NCBI GenBank assembly: GCA_041480065.1
Contig: JBGOZF010000006.1
Span: forward strand, 27,029 to 91,028
Direction: 5' to 3'
DNA length: 64,000 nt
From: Fen-999 sp041480065
GTDB lineage: Bacteria > Pseudomonadota > Gammaproteobacteria > Burkholderiales > Rhodocyclaceae
In this document: positions 26,438 through 34,873 of the stretch, one piece after another
How positions within the stretch are numbered: position 1 is the first letter of the stretch
Layout: each line of letters begins with the position of its first letter
The notes under the pieces: generated by a model
Seen by the model: only the letters and a program-made list of their open reading frames with translations
Database searches by the model: none
What the model was told of the DNA's origin: nothing
Program-made: the position numbers and the translations under genes

Positions 26438-26836
26438 CTACTCGTCCAGCGGACCCAACAGGTACTTCTGGAGCGCCTTCGTGTCGGCACCGCTCTTGTC
26501 CCGGTAGTCGACGACGAGGCCCAGGGTGACATCCCTGTCGTGGTGTTCGGAACGCGTCTTCTTCGCCGACGAATAGTAGTACTGGCCCGGGGTCGGCGAG
26601 TAGTCGGGCTCACCGATCAGGCGCTCGACTTCGTCGCGCGGCAAGCCGGCCGACAGATGCCGCGTCACGATCTCAAGGCTCTCGTAGTCGCGATGCTGCC
26701 GATAGCTCGCGCCGGCCTCTTCCAGGGGCGAAGGGCTCGTGGTACAGGCCATCAGTACCACCGCCAGCAGCGCCGTCAACCAGGCGCGCACCATTGCGAT
26801 CCCAGGCTCCATGCCTGCTGCACATGTCGCGGTCAT
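26438..26836 (-). CDS. BamE/SmpA-like small lipoprotein
   Basis: The protein has 132 residues from ATG 26836, which overlaps the stop of the deacetylase gene (ATGA). An internal ATG at 26794 gives a tidier lipoprotein signal (MVRAWLTALLAVVLMAC) and may be the true start. After the lipidated Cys, HLSAGLPRDEVERLIGEPDY resembles the BamE/OmlA repeat. It is probably an envelope lipoprotein, not the main BamE. Convergent with the iron unit. Confidence 0.7.
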   Translation of the reverse strand: MTATCAAGMEPGIAMVRAWLTALLAVVLMACTTSPSPLEEAGASYRQHRDYESLEIVTRHLSAGLPRDEVERLIGEPDYSPTPGQYYYSSAKKTRSEHHDRDVTLGLVVDYRDKSGADTKALQKYLLGPLDE

Positions 26837-27432
26837 GGGTTTGCGAACGAGAAGCCCAACTGTTTCAGGAAGTCGATGAAGGCCTGGAGGTCCGCCGCGG
26901 TCTCCTTTTGGACATGCATCAAGACATTGAGCATAGCCTTGCCCTTGAGGCTCGCGCTGCTCAGCTGACGCTTGACGTTATCGAGCTTGGCCGGACCGAC
27001 GCCCCGCGGATTCTTCCAATCCTCGGTGTCGACATCCCAGTTCTGGATCTGGAGTCCCAGGCGCCCGGCTACCGCGGACAACTCGGGATCGAGCTTCCCC
27101 GGCCATCCACCGTTGCCCCCAGGCGGCCTCACCTTGTCCGGCCTGGCTCCCGTCTTCTCCAAGATCACCTTCTGCGTCTTCTCGAGATCTTCCTGGACTA
27201 CCTGTTCGGGCGCGGTGGCAAGATTGTCGTGCTTCCACGAGTGGTTCTGGATCTTGTGTCCTTGGGCCGCGATCTGGGCCGCAGCAACGCCGCTCCGATC
27301 AACCTCGCTTCCAAGCACATAGAACTCGGCCTTGATGCGATTGGTCGCGAGCACGCCCAAAATCTGACGCAATGCGTCGGTCGGTTCCGGGCCATCGTCG
27401 AATGAAAGAAGCAGCTTCCTGTTCTCCGCCAT
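26833..27432 (-). CDS. Polysaccharide deacetylase (NodB domain)
   Basis: The protein has 199 residues and is a carbohydrate esterase-4 fold. The catalytic metal motif SFDDGP (10-15), the His pair in QNHSWKHDN and the RPPGG motif are intact, so an active N-acetylglucosamine deacetylase is likely. There is no signal peptide, so it may act in the cytoplasm or its export signal is missed. Its stop overlaps the lipoprotein start. Confidence 0.88.
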   Translation of the reverse strand: MAENRKLLLSFDDGPEPTDALRQILGVLATNRIKAEFYVLGSEVDRSGVAAAQIAAQGHKIQNHSWKHDNLATAPEQVVQEDLEKTQKVILEKTGARPDKVRPPGGNGGWPGKLDPELSAVAGRLGLQIQNWDVDTEDWKNPRGVGPAKLDNVKRQLSSASLKGKAMLNVLMHVQKETAADLQAFIDFLKQLGFSFANP

Positions 27433-27652
27433 TGCCTATTCCTCCAGCCCAGTGGCCATGACCCGGAATCGGAGCAATCCAACAACCGATCCGAGTTCTG
27501 ACAATCCAGTCAGCATATGCGCCAAGACGCTCCGGCGTCAATACGACGGAAGGCATACCCGGTGGCCAGGCGTCGCTGCGGCAGTGATAGACCACCCGAC
27601 CTCGACACGACGCAGCGCTATCGATTCTTCGGCAACGACGACCAGTTCTACG

Positions 27653-29623
27653 TCACCTTCGAGCCGGCGACACGCTGACCGGAACGGCATCGACGCCTGG
27701 CGGCCAGACGCCCTTGTCCGTCGCGCGCGGACCGTCGAAGACCAGCCAGCTCTGCTTGCCGTAGTGCGGCAGCGGGCGCTCCAGTGCCTTGAGCGCGGCG
27801 ACGTCCGCCACCGAGATGACCGCGTAGGGCCGGCCGTTGCGGTCGCGCCCCGCCCAAACCTGGGCGCTGCCGGCCGTCACTGCGAGCGGTCGCGGCGGCA
27901 GGCCCTGCGCGGCCAGCCAGGTGTCGAGTTCCTGTGTCTTGCCGAGGATCAGCACCGGGCCGCTTGCCGGCAGGGTCGCGCCGATGGCATCCGGCCGGGC
28001 ATCGAGCAGCCGCGCAGAGAGCGCCAGTGCCGCCGCGCGCAGTTCGCCATCCTCGCCGGCCAGCACCACGCCGGCGTTCGGCGCGATGAAGACTTCGCGC
28101 AGGATGGGCGGCAGCAGCGCCGGATCGACGCGCCGCCAGAGCCGGTAGTCGGGGTCGAGTTCGACGCTGCGCACCTCGCCGGCGACCTTCAGTACCAGCG
28201 TCGATTCGCCGGCCTTCAGACTAGCGGTGCGCATCTCGCTGCGGTCGGCGAGATTGAGCCTTAGCGGCAGTCCGAGCGCGTAGTCGCCTGCCCCGGCCAG
28301 GTGCAGCGTCAGCGCGTCGCTACGTTGCTCTGCCGACTTGAGCCGCAGCTCAGGCGCACCCGGGCGCTCGACCCATTGCCTGAAGAAGGCCGCCAGCGGC
28401 CGGCCGGCCGCTTCGGAGAACGCGGCCGCGAGATCGTTCCAGGCAGCGGCGCGGAAGCGATGGCGCTGCCAGAACAGGCGCAGGCCGCGTTTGAAGGCGG
28501 CGCGGCCGATCTCGTCCTCCAGCATCAGGAACACCATCGCCGACTTGTTGTAGCCGACGATGGACGAGATGCCGTGGCGGCGCGCGGTGAAGTCCTTGAG
28601 GGCAGTGTCCTCCGCAACCGGCACGGCGGCCAGATCGCGCAGCCACGACAGGCGCATTTCGCGCGCCGCGTCGGCGCCTTCGTCTTGCTTGTAGGCGTAG
28701 TCGGCGAGGAAGGTGGTCAGCCCCTCCGACCAGTTGCCGTGCGGCCAGTCGGGATAGACGCCGTTGCCCCACCAGTTGTGCAGCACCTCGTGGCCGAGCG
28801 AAGTGCCGCGGATGAACGGCAGGCGCAGCACGTCGCGGCCGAGGTAGGTGAGCCCGGGCATGCCGAAGCCGGTCGGCGTCGGGCTCGAGACGACGCTGAA
28901 CATGGCAAACGGGTAGTCGCCGATCAGTCGGCTGTAGCGCTCGATGTAGCGCGCGGAGTCGTCGAGGTAGCCGGGCGCGAGCTCGGCGATGTCGGGATGG
29001 AACCAGGTGCGCACGCGAATGTCGCGACCGCCGGGCAGCTTCAGCGTACGCTCGGCGACGGCGTAGGGGCCGGCCATGAGGTCGATACCCTCGGCCGGGT
29101 CGGGGAAGTCGAACTCGGCCCGGTAGCCGTCGGCGCCGTCCTTCTCCTTGAGCAGCGCACCGGGCACCAGGCCCTTCTGGCCCGCGGGCAGCGTCAGCGC
29201 GAGGCGATAGCTGAACAGCCGGCCGACGTCCGGATACCAGCCCGATGCGGCCGGCAGGAAACTGCCGTCCGCGCCTGCCGTGGCCGAGCGGTCACCGAGT
29301 GCCTGGCGATGGTCAAGCGTGGCGAGGGCTTTCAGCGTCGCGCGATAGCGGATCTCGACCTCCCGGCTGCCGGCCGGCAGCGCATGACCGGTGTGGCCGG
29401 GATGCTGCGATGGCTTGGCCGCACGGCCGTTCACGGTCAGGGCGGTGATCTCGAAGTTCGGCGCGAGATCGAAGCCGCCGATGCCGTTCTTGTCGATGAT
29501 GCGTGCGGTGGCGGCGAACTCGCGCGTCGCGGGGTCGAGGCGGACGTCGAGATCGAGATGCGTCATTGCCGCGGCGCTCCAGGGCAGCGCCAGCCACAAC
29601 AGGCAGAAGCACAGGCGCCTCAT
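27653..29623 (-). CDS. M1-family metallopeptidase-like protein
   Basis: The protein has 656 residues. A signal peptide (about 1-19, ending SAAAM) leads into the beta-saddle domain and the peptidase domain with HEVLHNWWGN and a downstream Glu in NWSEGLTTF, the HExxH-x18-E zinc site. The GAMEN exopeptidase motif appears as FGMPGLTYLG, so classical aminopeptidase activity is uncertain. The C-terminal 150 residues are not part of the standard domain. ATG 29623 overlaps the stop of the ChaN-PDZ gene, so the two are coupled. Confidence 0.87.
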   Translation of the reverse strand: MRRLCFCLLWLALPWSAAAMTHLDLDVRLDPATREFAATARIIDKNGIGGFDLAPNFEITALTVNGRAAKPSQHPGHTGHALPAGSREVEIRYRATLKALATLDHRQALGDRSATAGADGSFLPAASGWYPDVGRLFSYRLALTLPAGQKGLVPGALLKEKDGADGYRAEFDFPDPAEGIDLMAGPYAVAERTLKLPGGRDIRVRTWFHPDIAELAPGYLDDSARYIERYSRLIGDYPFAMFSVVSSPTPTGFGMPGLTYLGRDVLRLPFIRGTSLGHEVLHNWWGNGVYPDWPHGNWSEGLTTFLADYAYKQDEGADAAREMRLSWLRDLAAVPVAEDTALKDFTARRHGISSIVGYNKSAMVFLMLEDEIGRAAFKRGLRLFWQRHRFRAAAWNDLAAAFSEAAGRPLAAFFRQWVERPGAPELRLKSAEQRSDALTLHLAGAGDYALGLPLRLNLADRSEMRTASLKAGESTLVLKVAGEVRSVELDPDYRLWRRVDPALLPPILREVFIAPNAGVVLAGEDGELRAAALALSARLLDARPDAIGATLPASGPVLILGKTQELDTWLAAQGLPPRPLAVTAGSAQVWAGRDRNGRPYAVISVADVAALKALERPLPHYGKQSWLVFDGPRATDKGVWPPGVDAVPVSVSPARR

Positions 29624-30774
29624 GCTCCGGCCGGGAAGCGGGCGACGATCTCCAGTTCCGCCGTACCGCGCCGGATCTTCATCGGCAGCCAGGTGCCCGG
29701 CGCCTGCCGCTGCACCGCTGCACGCACGGTCATGAAATCCTTGACCGGCTGGCCGGCGATTTCCAGCAGCACGTCGTCGGCCCTGAGTCCGGCCTGCTCG
29801 GCGATGCTGCCCGCAACGACGGTGGCGATGCGCACGCCCTCCTTGCCGTTGCCGGCCTCGTCGGTGGCGATGCCCAGCCGCGGCGGATTCTGCTTGGGCG
29901 GCTCGACGATTTGCACGGCATCGGCCAGGCCCTTGGCAATGTGCGCGCACGGGTCGGCATGATCCCAGGTAAGCAGGGTGCCGACACGCTCGATGCCGAG
30001 ATCGTGCAACTGATGCGCGACGCCGCGGCCGTGGCGCACATGCCCCGCGCCGAGTATGCCGACCACCAGCGTCTTCGGGTGCCCGGTCAGGTGCTGGGCA
30101 ATTCCTTGCGCCATGGCGCGGTCCCAGAGCGTCTGCGCTTCGACGAAATGCGGGAAGGCCGCCTCGCCCTTGGCCGGATGCTGGTCGAAGGCCATGCGCA
30201 GGTCTTTCAGATAGTCCTCGCCCGGCGCCGCCGGCCGGCTCACGCCTTCCTTCTGTGCCTCGGGCACCGCATCCCAGCCGACTTTGCCGACCGCCTCGGG
30301 CAAGCTGCGCTCGACATTCGCGGCCAGCATCGGCAGGCGATTCATGCGCGCGAAATGGAACAGCGGCAGGTAGTCGCGGGCGTCGAAGCCCCAGACCTTG
30401 GCCCATTCCGACCGGGCCAGGAACTCCTGCTCCGAGAGCGCACCGGCGACCCACTGGTCGAGCACCGGCTGAACGCGGCGCGGAAACATTTCGAAGGCGA
30501 TGGCGACTTGCGGCTGGCGTGCATACAGTTGCGTCAGCGTCTCCAACTGCCAGCGATGGTCTTCCGCGCTGTCATGCGTTTCGCCGAGCAGCACCACCTG
30601 CTGGCCAGCCATGCGGTCCAGCAGCGCCCCGGCCGGGAGCGGCGCTGCGGAAGCATTGGCCGCATCGAGCCACTGCCCCGCCTGGCCGCAACTGACGGGC
30701 GCGGGCGGCGAGCCCGAACAGGAAGCCGAGAGCGAGGCAGCGAGCAGAAAGGCGGCGAGCGTGATTGTGCGCAT
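29620..30774 (-). CDS. ChaN-family haem-binding lipoprotein with PDZ domain
   Basis: The protein has 384 residues. A lipoprotein signal (MRTITLAAFLLAASLSASC) is followed by a ChaN/Cofac_haem_bdg domain (about 50-275, with VVLLGETHDSAEDH and GAGHVRHGRGVAHQL). A PDZ domain follows (about 295-375, with GSIAEQAGLRADDVLLEIAG). ChaN-like proteins bind haem and were proposed to act in iron uptake. The PDZ fusion suggests a scaffolding or proteolysis role, fitting its coupling to the M1 peptidase-like gene. Confidence 0.87.
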   Translation of the reverse strand: MRTITLAAFLLAASLSASCSGSPPAPVSCGQAGQWLDAANASAAPLPAGALLDRMAGQQVVLLGETHDSAEDHRWQLETLTQLYARQPQVAIAFEMFPRRVQPVLDQWVAGALSEQEFLARSEWAKVWGFDARDYLPLFHFARMNRLPMLAANVERSLPEAVGKVGWDAVPEAQKEGVSRPAAPGEDYLKDLRMAFDQHPAKGEAAFPHFVEAQTLWDRAMAQGIAQHLTGHPKTLVVGILGAGHVRHGRGVAHQLHDLGIERVGTLLTWDHADPCAHIAKGLADAVQIVEPPKQNPPRLGIATDEAGNGKEGVRIATVVAGSIAEQAGLRADDVLLEIAGQPVKDFMTVRAAVQRQAPGTWLPMKIRRGTAELEIVARFPAGA

Positions 30775-31012
30775 GCGCGAAGATTAGCAATGAATGCCGA
30801 CTCTGGATATACAGCAGCCCGAAGAATGCGTCAGTCTTGCCGCAAGCCCGGAGACCTAATGGCAACGGCAATCGGCGCGGCGACGGTGGTCCGATCCGCG
30901 TGTCAGTTCCAAGGAGGCTGAAATCGGCAACGGCCACTCGGGGGCGGTTCTTATGAGGCCACTGAACGGCCGATAGTCGTCAGGTACGCGCCATTCGCCG
31001 ATATTGTCGCGT

Positions 31013-31027
31013 GGCCGCTGTGCGGCC
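31013..31027 (-). terminator. Hairpin downstream of the antitoxin gene
   Basis: GGCCGC-TGT-GCGGCC forms a 6-bp stem 12 bases after the antitoxin stop on the minus strand. No T-run follows. The flanking 30775-31039 holds no gene I can support. Confidence 0.25.
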
Positions 31028-31039
31028 CAAGCGGGAAAC

Positions 31040-31372
31040 TCAGCCAGTGGCGTGTTGGCCCGGTTCTACCGAGAGCTTCATGCCGACCGCTCTAAGCACC
31101 GCCAAGAGCGTCTTGAGTGTTGGGTTGCCCTTGGCCGACAAAGTGCGATACAACGATTCCCTGCTAATGCCTGCCTCGGCTGCGACGGCCCCGAGTCCCC
31201 CGTAGGCTTCGGCAACAGTTCGCAAGGCCAACAGACCGGCAGCGCGGTCATCCGGATCATCTAGCGATTCCATCGCCGCCTTCAGGTATTCCACAGCCAA
31301 TTCGCGGTCTGCACGAAGCTCGGCGACCTCGCGATCGTGATGAGAAACCGCTGCGGCGACTTTCCTGTTCAT
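31040..31372 (-). CDS. HigA/XRE-type antitoxin
   Basis: The protein has 110 residues. The C-terminal half is a helix-turn-helix of the addiction-module type (AAEAGISRESLYRTLSAKGN, then LLAVLRAVGMKL). The N-terminal half is charged and helical. ATG 31372 overlaps the toxin stop (ATGA), the usual order for toxin-first HigBA-like loci. It probably represses the operon through the palindromes at 31561-31591. Confidence 0.85.
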   Translation of the reverse strand: MNRKVAAAVSHHDREVAELRADRELAVEYLKAAMESLDDPDDRAAGLLALRTVAEAYGGLGAVAAEAGISRESLYRTLSAKGNPTLKTLLAVLRAVGMKLSVEPGQHATG

Positions 31373-31554
31373 ACATGCTCCCGCAGTTCCAGCACGCCAT
31401 CGCCGACCGACTCGCAATCGCCGAACATTTCTACCTCCAGGCGCTTCAGGCGTGCCCGGACCTTAGCTTGAGCCTGCTTGTCGCGCATGGCCACCAGCCA
31501 GTCGGTGACCGGCTCTTGGCCGTCGGCAGTTTGGTATCGAAAGACCTCGATCAC
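31369..31554 (-). CDS. Shortened HigB/RelE-type toxin (PF05973-like)
   Basis: The reading frame has 61 residues from GTG 31554. It matches the N-terminal half of Gp49/HigB toxins (MIEVFRYQTADGQEPVTDWL, then ARLKRLEVEMFGDCESVGDG and LELREHV). Family members have about 100 residues, and the C-terminal strands with the YR and GGDK-like motifs are absent. The stop overlaps the antitoxin start. The toxin is probably inactive while the antitoxin and operator remain. It could be a divergent short toxin, but I think a deletion is likelier. Confidence 0.7.
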   Translation of the reverse strand: MIEVFRYQTADGQEPVTDWLVAMRDKQAQAKVRARLKRLEVEMFGDCESVGDGVLELREHV

Positions 31555-31560
31555 GCGATC

Positions 31561-31591
31561 AATGTAGCTTGCAAGCTACACGCTTGCAAGC
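31561..31591 (-). promoter_or_regulatory. Toxin-antitoxin promoter overlapped by two palindromic operators
   Basis: On the minus strand TTGCAA (31589-31584) and TACATT (31566-31561) are spaced 17 bases. An 18-bp perfect palindrome (31563-31580) and a 10-bp palindrome (31582-31591) share the core GCTTGCAAGC with centres 15 bases apart and cover both promoter elements, as in autorepressed toxin-antitoxin operons. The inferred transcription start falls at or next to the toxin GTG, suggesting a leaderless or very short leader. Confidence 0.65.
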
Positions 31592-31838
31592 AATTCGGAT
31601 GGGTGACATCGGCCAGGACCTGCTGTTCGCTGCCCGGAAGACTTGGCTTTCTGAGCGGCCGCTTCCTCGCATATTGCCGTCATCGACCGCGTCCAAAGCA
31701 GTGACTCGAGGAACGCCTCGGCGGCAGAGTTCTGGACAGGGTGGATGTGCGCCGCGCTGCGTACCTCCGCCAGACTGTTGTTCGTCGCATCCGTGTATCC
31801 TATCCTTTCTCGTCCCGATGCAAGGAGCGACACGCGCG

Positions 31839-33782
31839 ATGACTTCGAATCGTGGGGAAATGTCACGCGCCCTCCCGAACTCGCGCCGCCCGGGCCCGCT
31901 AAGCCGCGCCGCAGCGCTGGCCGTGCTCCTCGCGTTGGCCGTGCTCCTCGCGTTGGCCCCGGCGGTCGCCCGTGCCGGGTCCCAGGTTCACGGGCGCGAC
32001 AGCGTCCTCGTCCTCCACTCCTACAGCCCGGACTTCGTGTGGACGCGTTCGCAGCAGGATGGCATCGACGCCGTCTTCGGGCCTCTCGCCGCCTCGTACG
32101 ACATGCGCATCGAGTACCTGGACGCGCTGCACCACCCGGAGCTGCGGAAGGGGCCGCTCGTCCTCGACCTCCTCCGCACCAAGCTCGCGGACCAGCGGTT
32201 CCGGGTGGTGCTGACATCAGACAACGCCGCCTTCGACTTCGCCCGCGCGCACCGCGTCGAGCTCTTCCCGGGCGTGCCCATCGTGTTCATGGGCTTGAAC
32301 GGCTACGAGGACTCGATGCTCCGCAGCGAGAGCGGCATCACCGGGGTGTCCGAGGACCCCGACCTGCGCGGCACGCTGCAGGTGCTGCTGCAGCTCGTGC
32401 CGCAGACGAAGCGCATCGTCTTCCCCGGGATGGCGGACGACCTCACCTACCGCGCCATCCGCGCTACGGTCGCCCAGGACCTGTCGGCGCTCTCCCCGCA
32501 GGTCGCGACCGAGTTCCCCGAGTATCCCGACGTGGACGCGGCCCTCGACGCCCTCCGAACGCTTCCGCCCGACTCGGCGATCGTCGTCATGTCCAACATG
32601 CGCACGCGCGACGGTGAGGGGATCAGCAGCCAGCGCGTCGTCGAGCTCGTCTCGGCGGCCGCGCCCGTCCCCGTCTTCACGAACTGGGACTTCGTGGTCG
32701 GCCACGGTGCCGTGGGGGGGAGCGTCATCACCGGCGTCGAGCAGGGGCGCCTGGCGGCGGAGATCGCGGTGCGGGTCCTCCGCGGCGAGCATCCGGAGTC
32801 CATCCCGGTGCGTCGCGGGGCGGGGAAGACCTTCCTCTTCGACCACCGGCAGCTGGCCCGCTTCGGGATCCTGGCGTCGCGGCTGCCGCCGGGGGCCGTG
32901 GTCCTGTTCTCGCCGGAGCGCACCCTCCGGATCTCGCCCGAGGTGGCCTGGACCGTGGGAGTGTCGTTTGCGTTGCTGCTCGGCGTGACCGCGTCGCTGG
33001 TCCGCTCGGTGCGGCGGCGCCGGCGCACCGAGGAGCAGGTCCGCACGCTCAACCAGGAGCTGGAGGGGCGCGTCCGGGAACGGACCGCCCAGTTGGAAGC
33101 CGCCAACAAGGAACTCGAAGAGTTCTCCTATTCGATGTCCCACGACCTGCGCACGCCCTTGCGAGCGCTCGACGGCTTCTCGAAGATTCTGCTGGAGAAG
33201 CACAGTGCCGGTCTCGACGACGAGGGCAGGCGCTTGCTGATGGTGCTGCGCGACAGCGCGCGGCGCGAGGGACGACTGGTCGACGACATTCTGCACTTCC
33301 TGGCCCTGGGACGGCAGAGAATGAAGCACAGCGCGATCGACATCGCCGAACTGGCATCGGAGATCTTCGCGGAGTTTCAGGCTACTGCGCCAGCGCGCCG
33401 AATGCGTCTGGAATTCGGCACATTACCTCCGGCCTGGGGCGACCCCGGCATGATCCGCCTCGCACTGCAAAATCTGCTGTCGAATGCCATCAAGTATTCG
33501 CCGGTGGATCGCGAGGCGCTCATCAAGATAGGTGGCGTGGCCGCAGAACAAGAGAATGTCTACTCGGTAACGGATCACGGCGTCGGATTCGACATGCGCT
33601 ATGCGGACAAGCTGTTCAGAGTGTTCCAGCGCGTGCACCCTACGGGTCAATATGAGGGTTCCGGGGTCGGCCTGGCCATCGTCAAGCGCATCGTCGAGCG
33701 TCACGGGGGCAGGGTGTGGGCCGAAGGCAGGATGGACGAAGGGGCGACTTTCCATTTCGCCTTGCCGCATGGAAAGACTTGA
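31839..33782 (+). CDS. Membrane sensor histidine kinase with ABC-substrate-binding-like sensor
   Basis: The protein has 647 residues from ATG 31839 (AAGGAG 11 bases upstream). A signal/anchor near 15-40 is followed by a periplasmic substrate-binding-like domain (about 45-355, with VLVLHSYSPDFVWTRSQQDG) and a membrane helix near 368-390. A coiled coil comes next, then HisKA with SYSMSHDLRTPLRAL and HATPase with NLLSNAIKYSP, DHGVGFDM and GSGVGLAIVKRI. All kinase boxes are intact. No response regulator is adjacent. The sensor half uses CTC leucine codons heavily and looks foreign, while the kinase half resembles its neighbours; the change is near 33090. Confidence 0.88.
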   Translation: MTSNRGEMSRALPNSRRPGPLSRAAALAVLLALAVLLALAPAVARAGSQVHGRDSVLVLHSYSPDFVWTRSQQDGIDAVFGPLAASYDMRIEYLDALHHPELRKGPLVLDLLRTKLADQRFRVVLTSDNAAFDFARAHRVELFPGVPIVFMGLNGYEDSMLRSESGITGVSEDPDLRGTLQVLLQLVPQTKRIVFPGMADDLTYRAIRATVAQDLSALSPQVATEFPEYPDVDAALDALRTLPPDSAIVVMSNMRTRDGEGISSQRVVELVSAAAPVPVFTNWDFVVGHGAVGGSVITGVEQGRLAAEIAVRVLRGEHPESIPVRRGAGKTFLFDHRQLARFGILASRLPPGAVVLFSPERTLRISPEVAWTVGVSFALLLGVTASLVRSVRRRRRTEEQVRTLNQELEGRVRERTAQLEAANKELEEFSYSMSHDLRTPLRALDGFSKILLEKHSAGLDDEGRRLLMVLRDSARREGRLVDDILHFLALGRQRMKHSAIDIAELASEIFAEFQATAPARRMRLEFGTLPPAWGDPGMIRLALQNLLSNAIKYSPVDREALIKIGGVAAEQENVYSVTDHGVGFDMRYADKLFRVFQRVHPTGQYEGSGVGLAIVKRIVERHGGRVWAEGRMDEGATFHFALPHGKT

Positions 33783-34203
33783 AAACGGCCATTGTGGCCG
33801 ACGACCTGCCTCTTACTTGATCTTTACTACCGTCTCATCAGTATCACCAAGCGGCCATTTATGTGCCGTGTGTCATATGGCTCTTATGGGCACGGAAGAC
33901 TCAGTCGAATTTCTTGAGAGCAGCCGTTCGATTTCGCTACGCCGAGCACGCCGTCATTCATCCGCGAATGTTGCTCATGGTCGACTTGCCGCCAAGCCTA
34001 CTTATCGCCGCCTCTAGCCAACGGCAATTGGAGCAACCAAGCCGATGCGGCTGCGGCGAGTTGGATCTGGAGGCTCATGGCTGGCGGCCACTTTGGCGCA
34101 AGCTGCATCCCTTTCGGTAAGCTATTGGCGAGCGGGCTGAAAGAATCTGCCCGATCCGGCAGGCACCTGGGCGAGAAGACTTCGGAGAGACGGCAACCGA
34201 TCG
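33783..34203. other. Intergenic region without a supported gene
   Basis: I see no convincing gene in these 421 bases. CGGCCA-TTG-TGGCCG (33786-33800) is a hairpin 4 bases after the kinase stop, without a T-run. GC content looks lower than in flanking genes. Short frames on both strands lack ribosome sites and family resemblance. Confidence 0.5.
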
Positions 34204-34746
34204 ATGGACATTGTTTCGCACGGCCTTTGGGGCGGCGTGGCGTTCGGACGGGCGTCGCGAAAGGCCTTCTGGGCGGCCTTCGCATTCGGCGTGGCGCCCG
34301 ATCTTCTCGCTTTCGGCCCGCATTTCCTGGCGTCGATTTGGGATTCGCTTTCCGGAAACGGAGGGCCGCCCATAGGGCCTCGGCACGGCTACGCGAATAT
34401 TCCGAGCTATATCTTCGGTATCTACAACGTCACCCATAGCCTGGTGGTGTTCCTGGTCGCCTTCTCGCTCGCGTGGGCCGTGCGCAAGCGGCCGTGGTGG
34501 CCCATGGGCGCCTGGGGCCTGCATGTCCTGATGGACATCCCGACCCACAGCACGCGCTTTTTTCCGACGCCGTTTCTCTGGCCCCTGTCGGATTTCAGGG
34601 TGGATGGCATTTCCTGGGGGCGGCCGGTCATCCTGGTTCCGGACCTCGTCCTTCTGTTCGGGCTGTACCTTTGGTACTTCGGCATCTACCGGCGGCGATC
34701 TCGGAAGAGCAAGGCAGAAAAGCTGCCGGGACCGCCCACCGAATAG
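34204..34746 (+). CDS. YdjM-like membrane-bound metal-dependent hydrolase
   Basis: The protein has 180 residues. It starts MDIVSHGLWGG, the His of the family's metal site, and continues with several hydrophobic helices and further His/Asp residues in FGVAPDLLAF, THSLVVFLVAF and LHVLMDIPTHSTRF. This pattern is that of the LexA-regulated membrane hydrolases (PF04307). Substrate unknown. The C-terminus is basic and cytoplasmic-like. GAGAGACGG precedes the ATG. Confidence 0.75.
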   Translation: MDIVSHGLWGGVAFGRASRKAFWAAFAFGVAPDLLAFGPHFLASIWDSLSGNGGPPIGPRHGYANIPSYIFGIYNVTHSLVVFLVAFSLAWAVRKRPWWPMGAWGLHVLMDIPTHSTRFFPTPFLWPLSDFRVDGISWGRPVILVPDLVLLFGLYLWYFGIYRRRSRKSKAEKLPGPPTE

Positions 34747-34873
34747 CCGGGAGCGCTGCCCTGCGATCATTTTGCGGCGAGGCGGCGGGTAATGCCGACG
34801 CTATTCGATTGATCGGCGGGCCCGGGTTCCGATAGATTTCCAGGTACCCACAATCTCCCTCCGTGAGCTAGCC

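Noticed and set aside
27433..27652. Fragments on both strands that look faintly protein-like between the deacetylase and peptidase genes
   Set aside because: Too short, with no start, ribosome site or recognisable family; a decayed gene is possible but unsupported.
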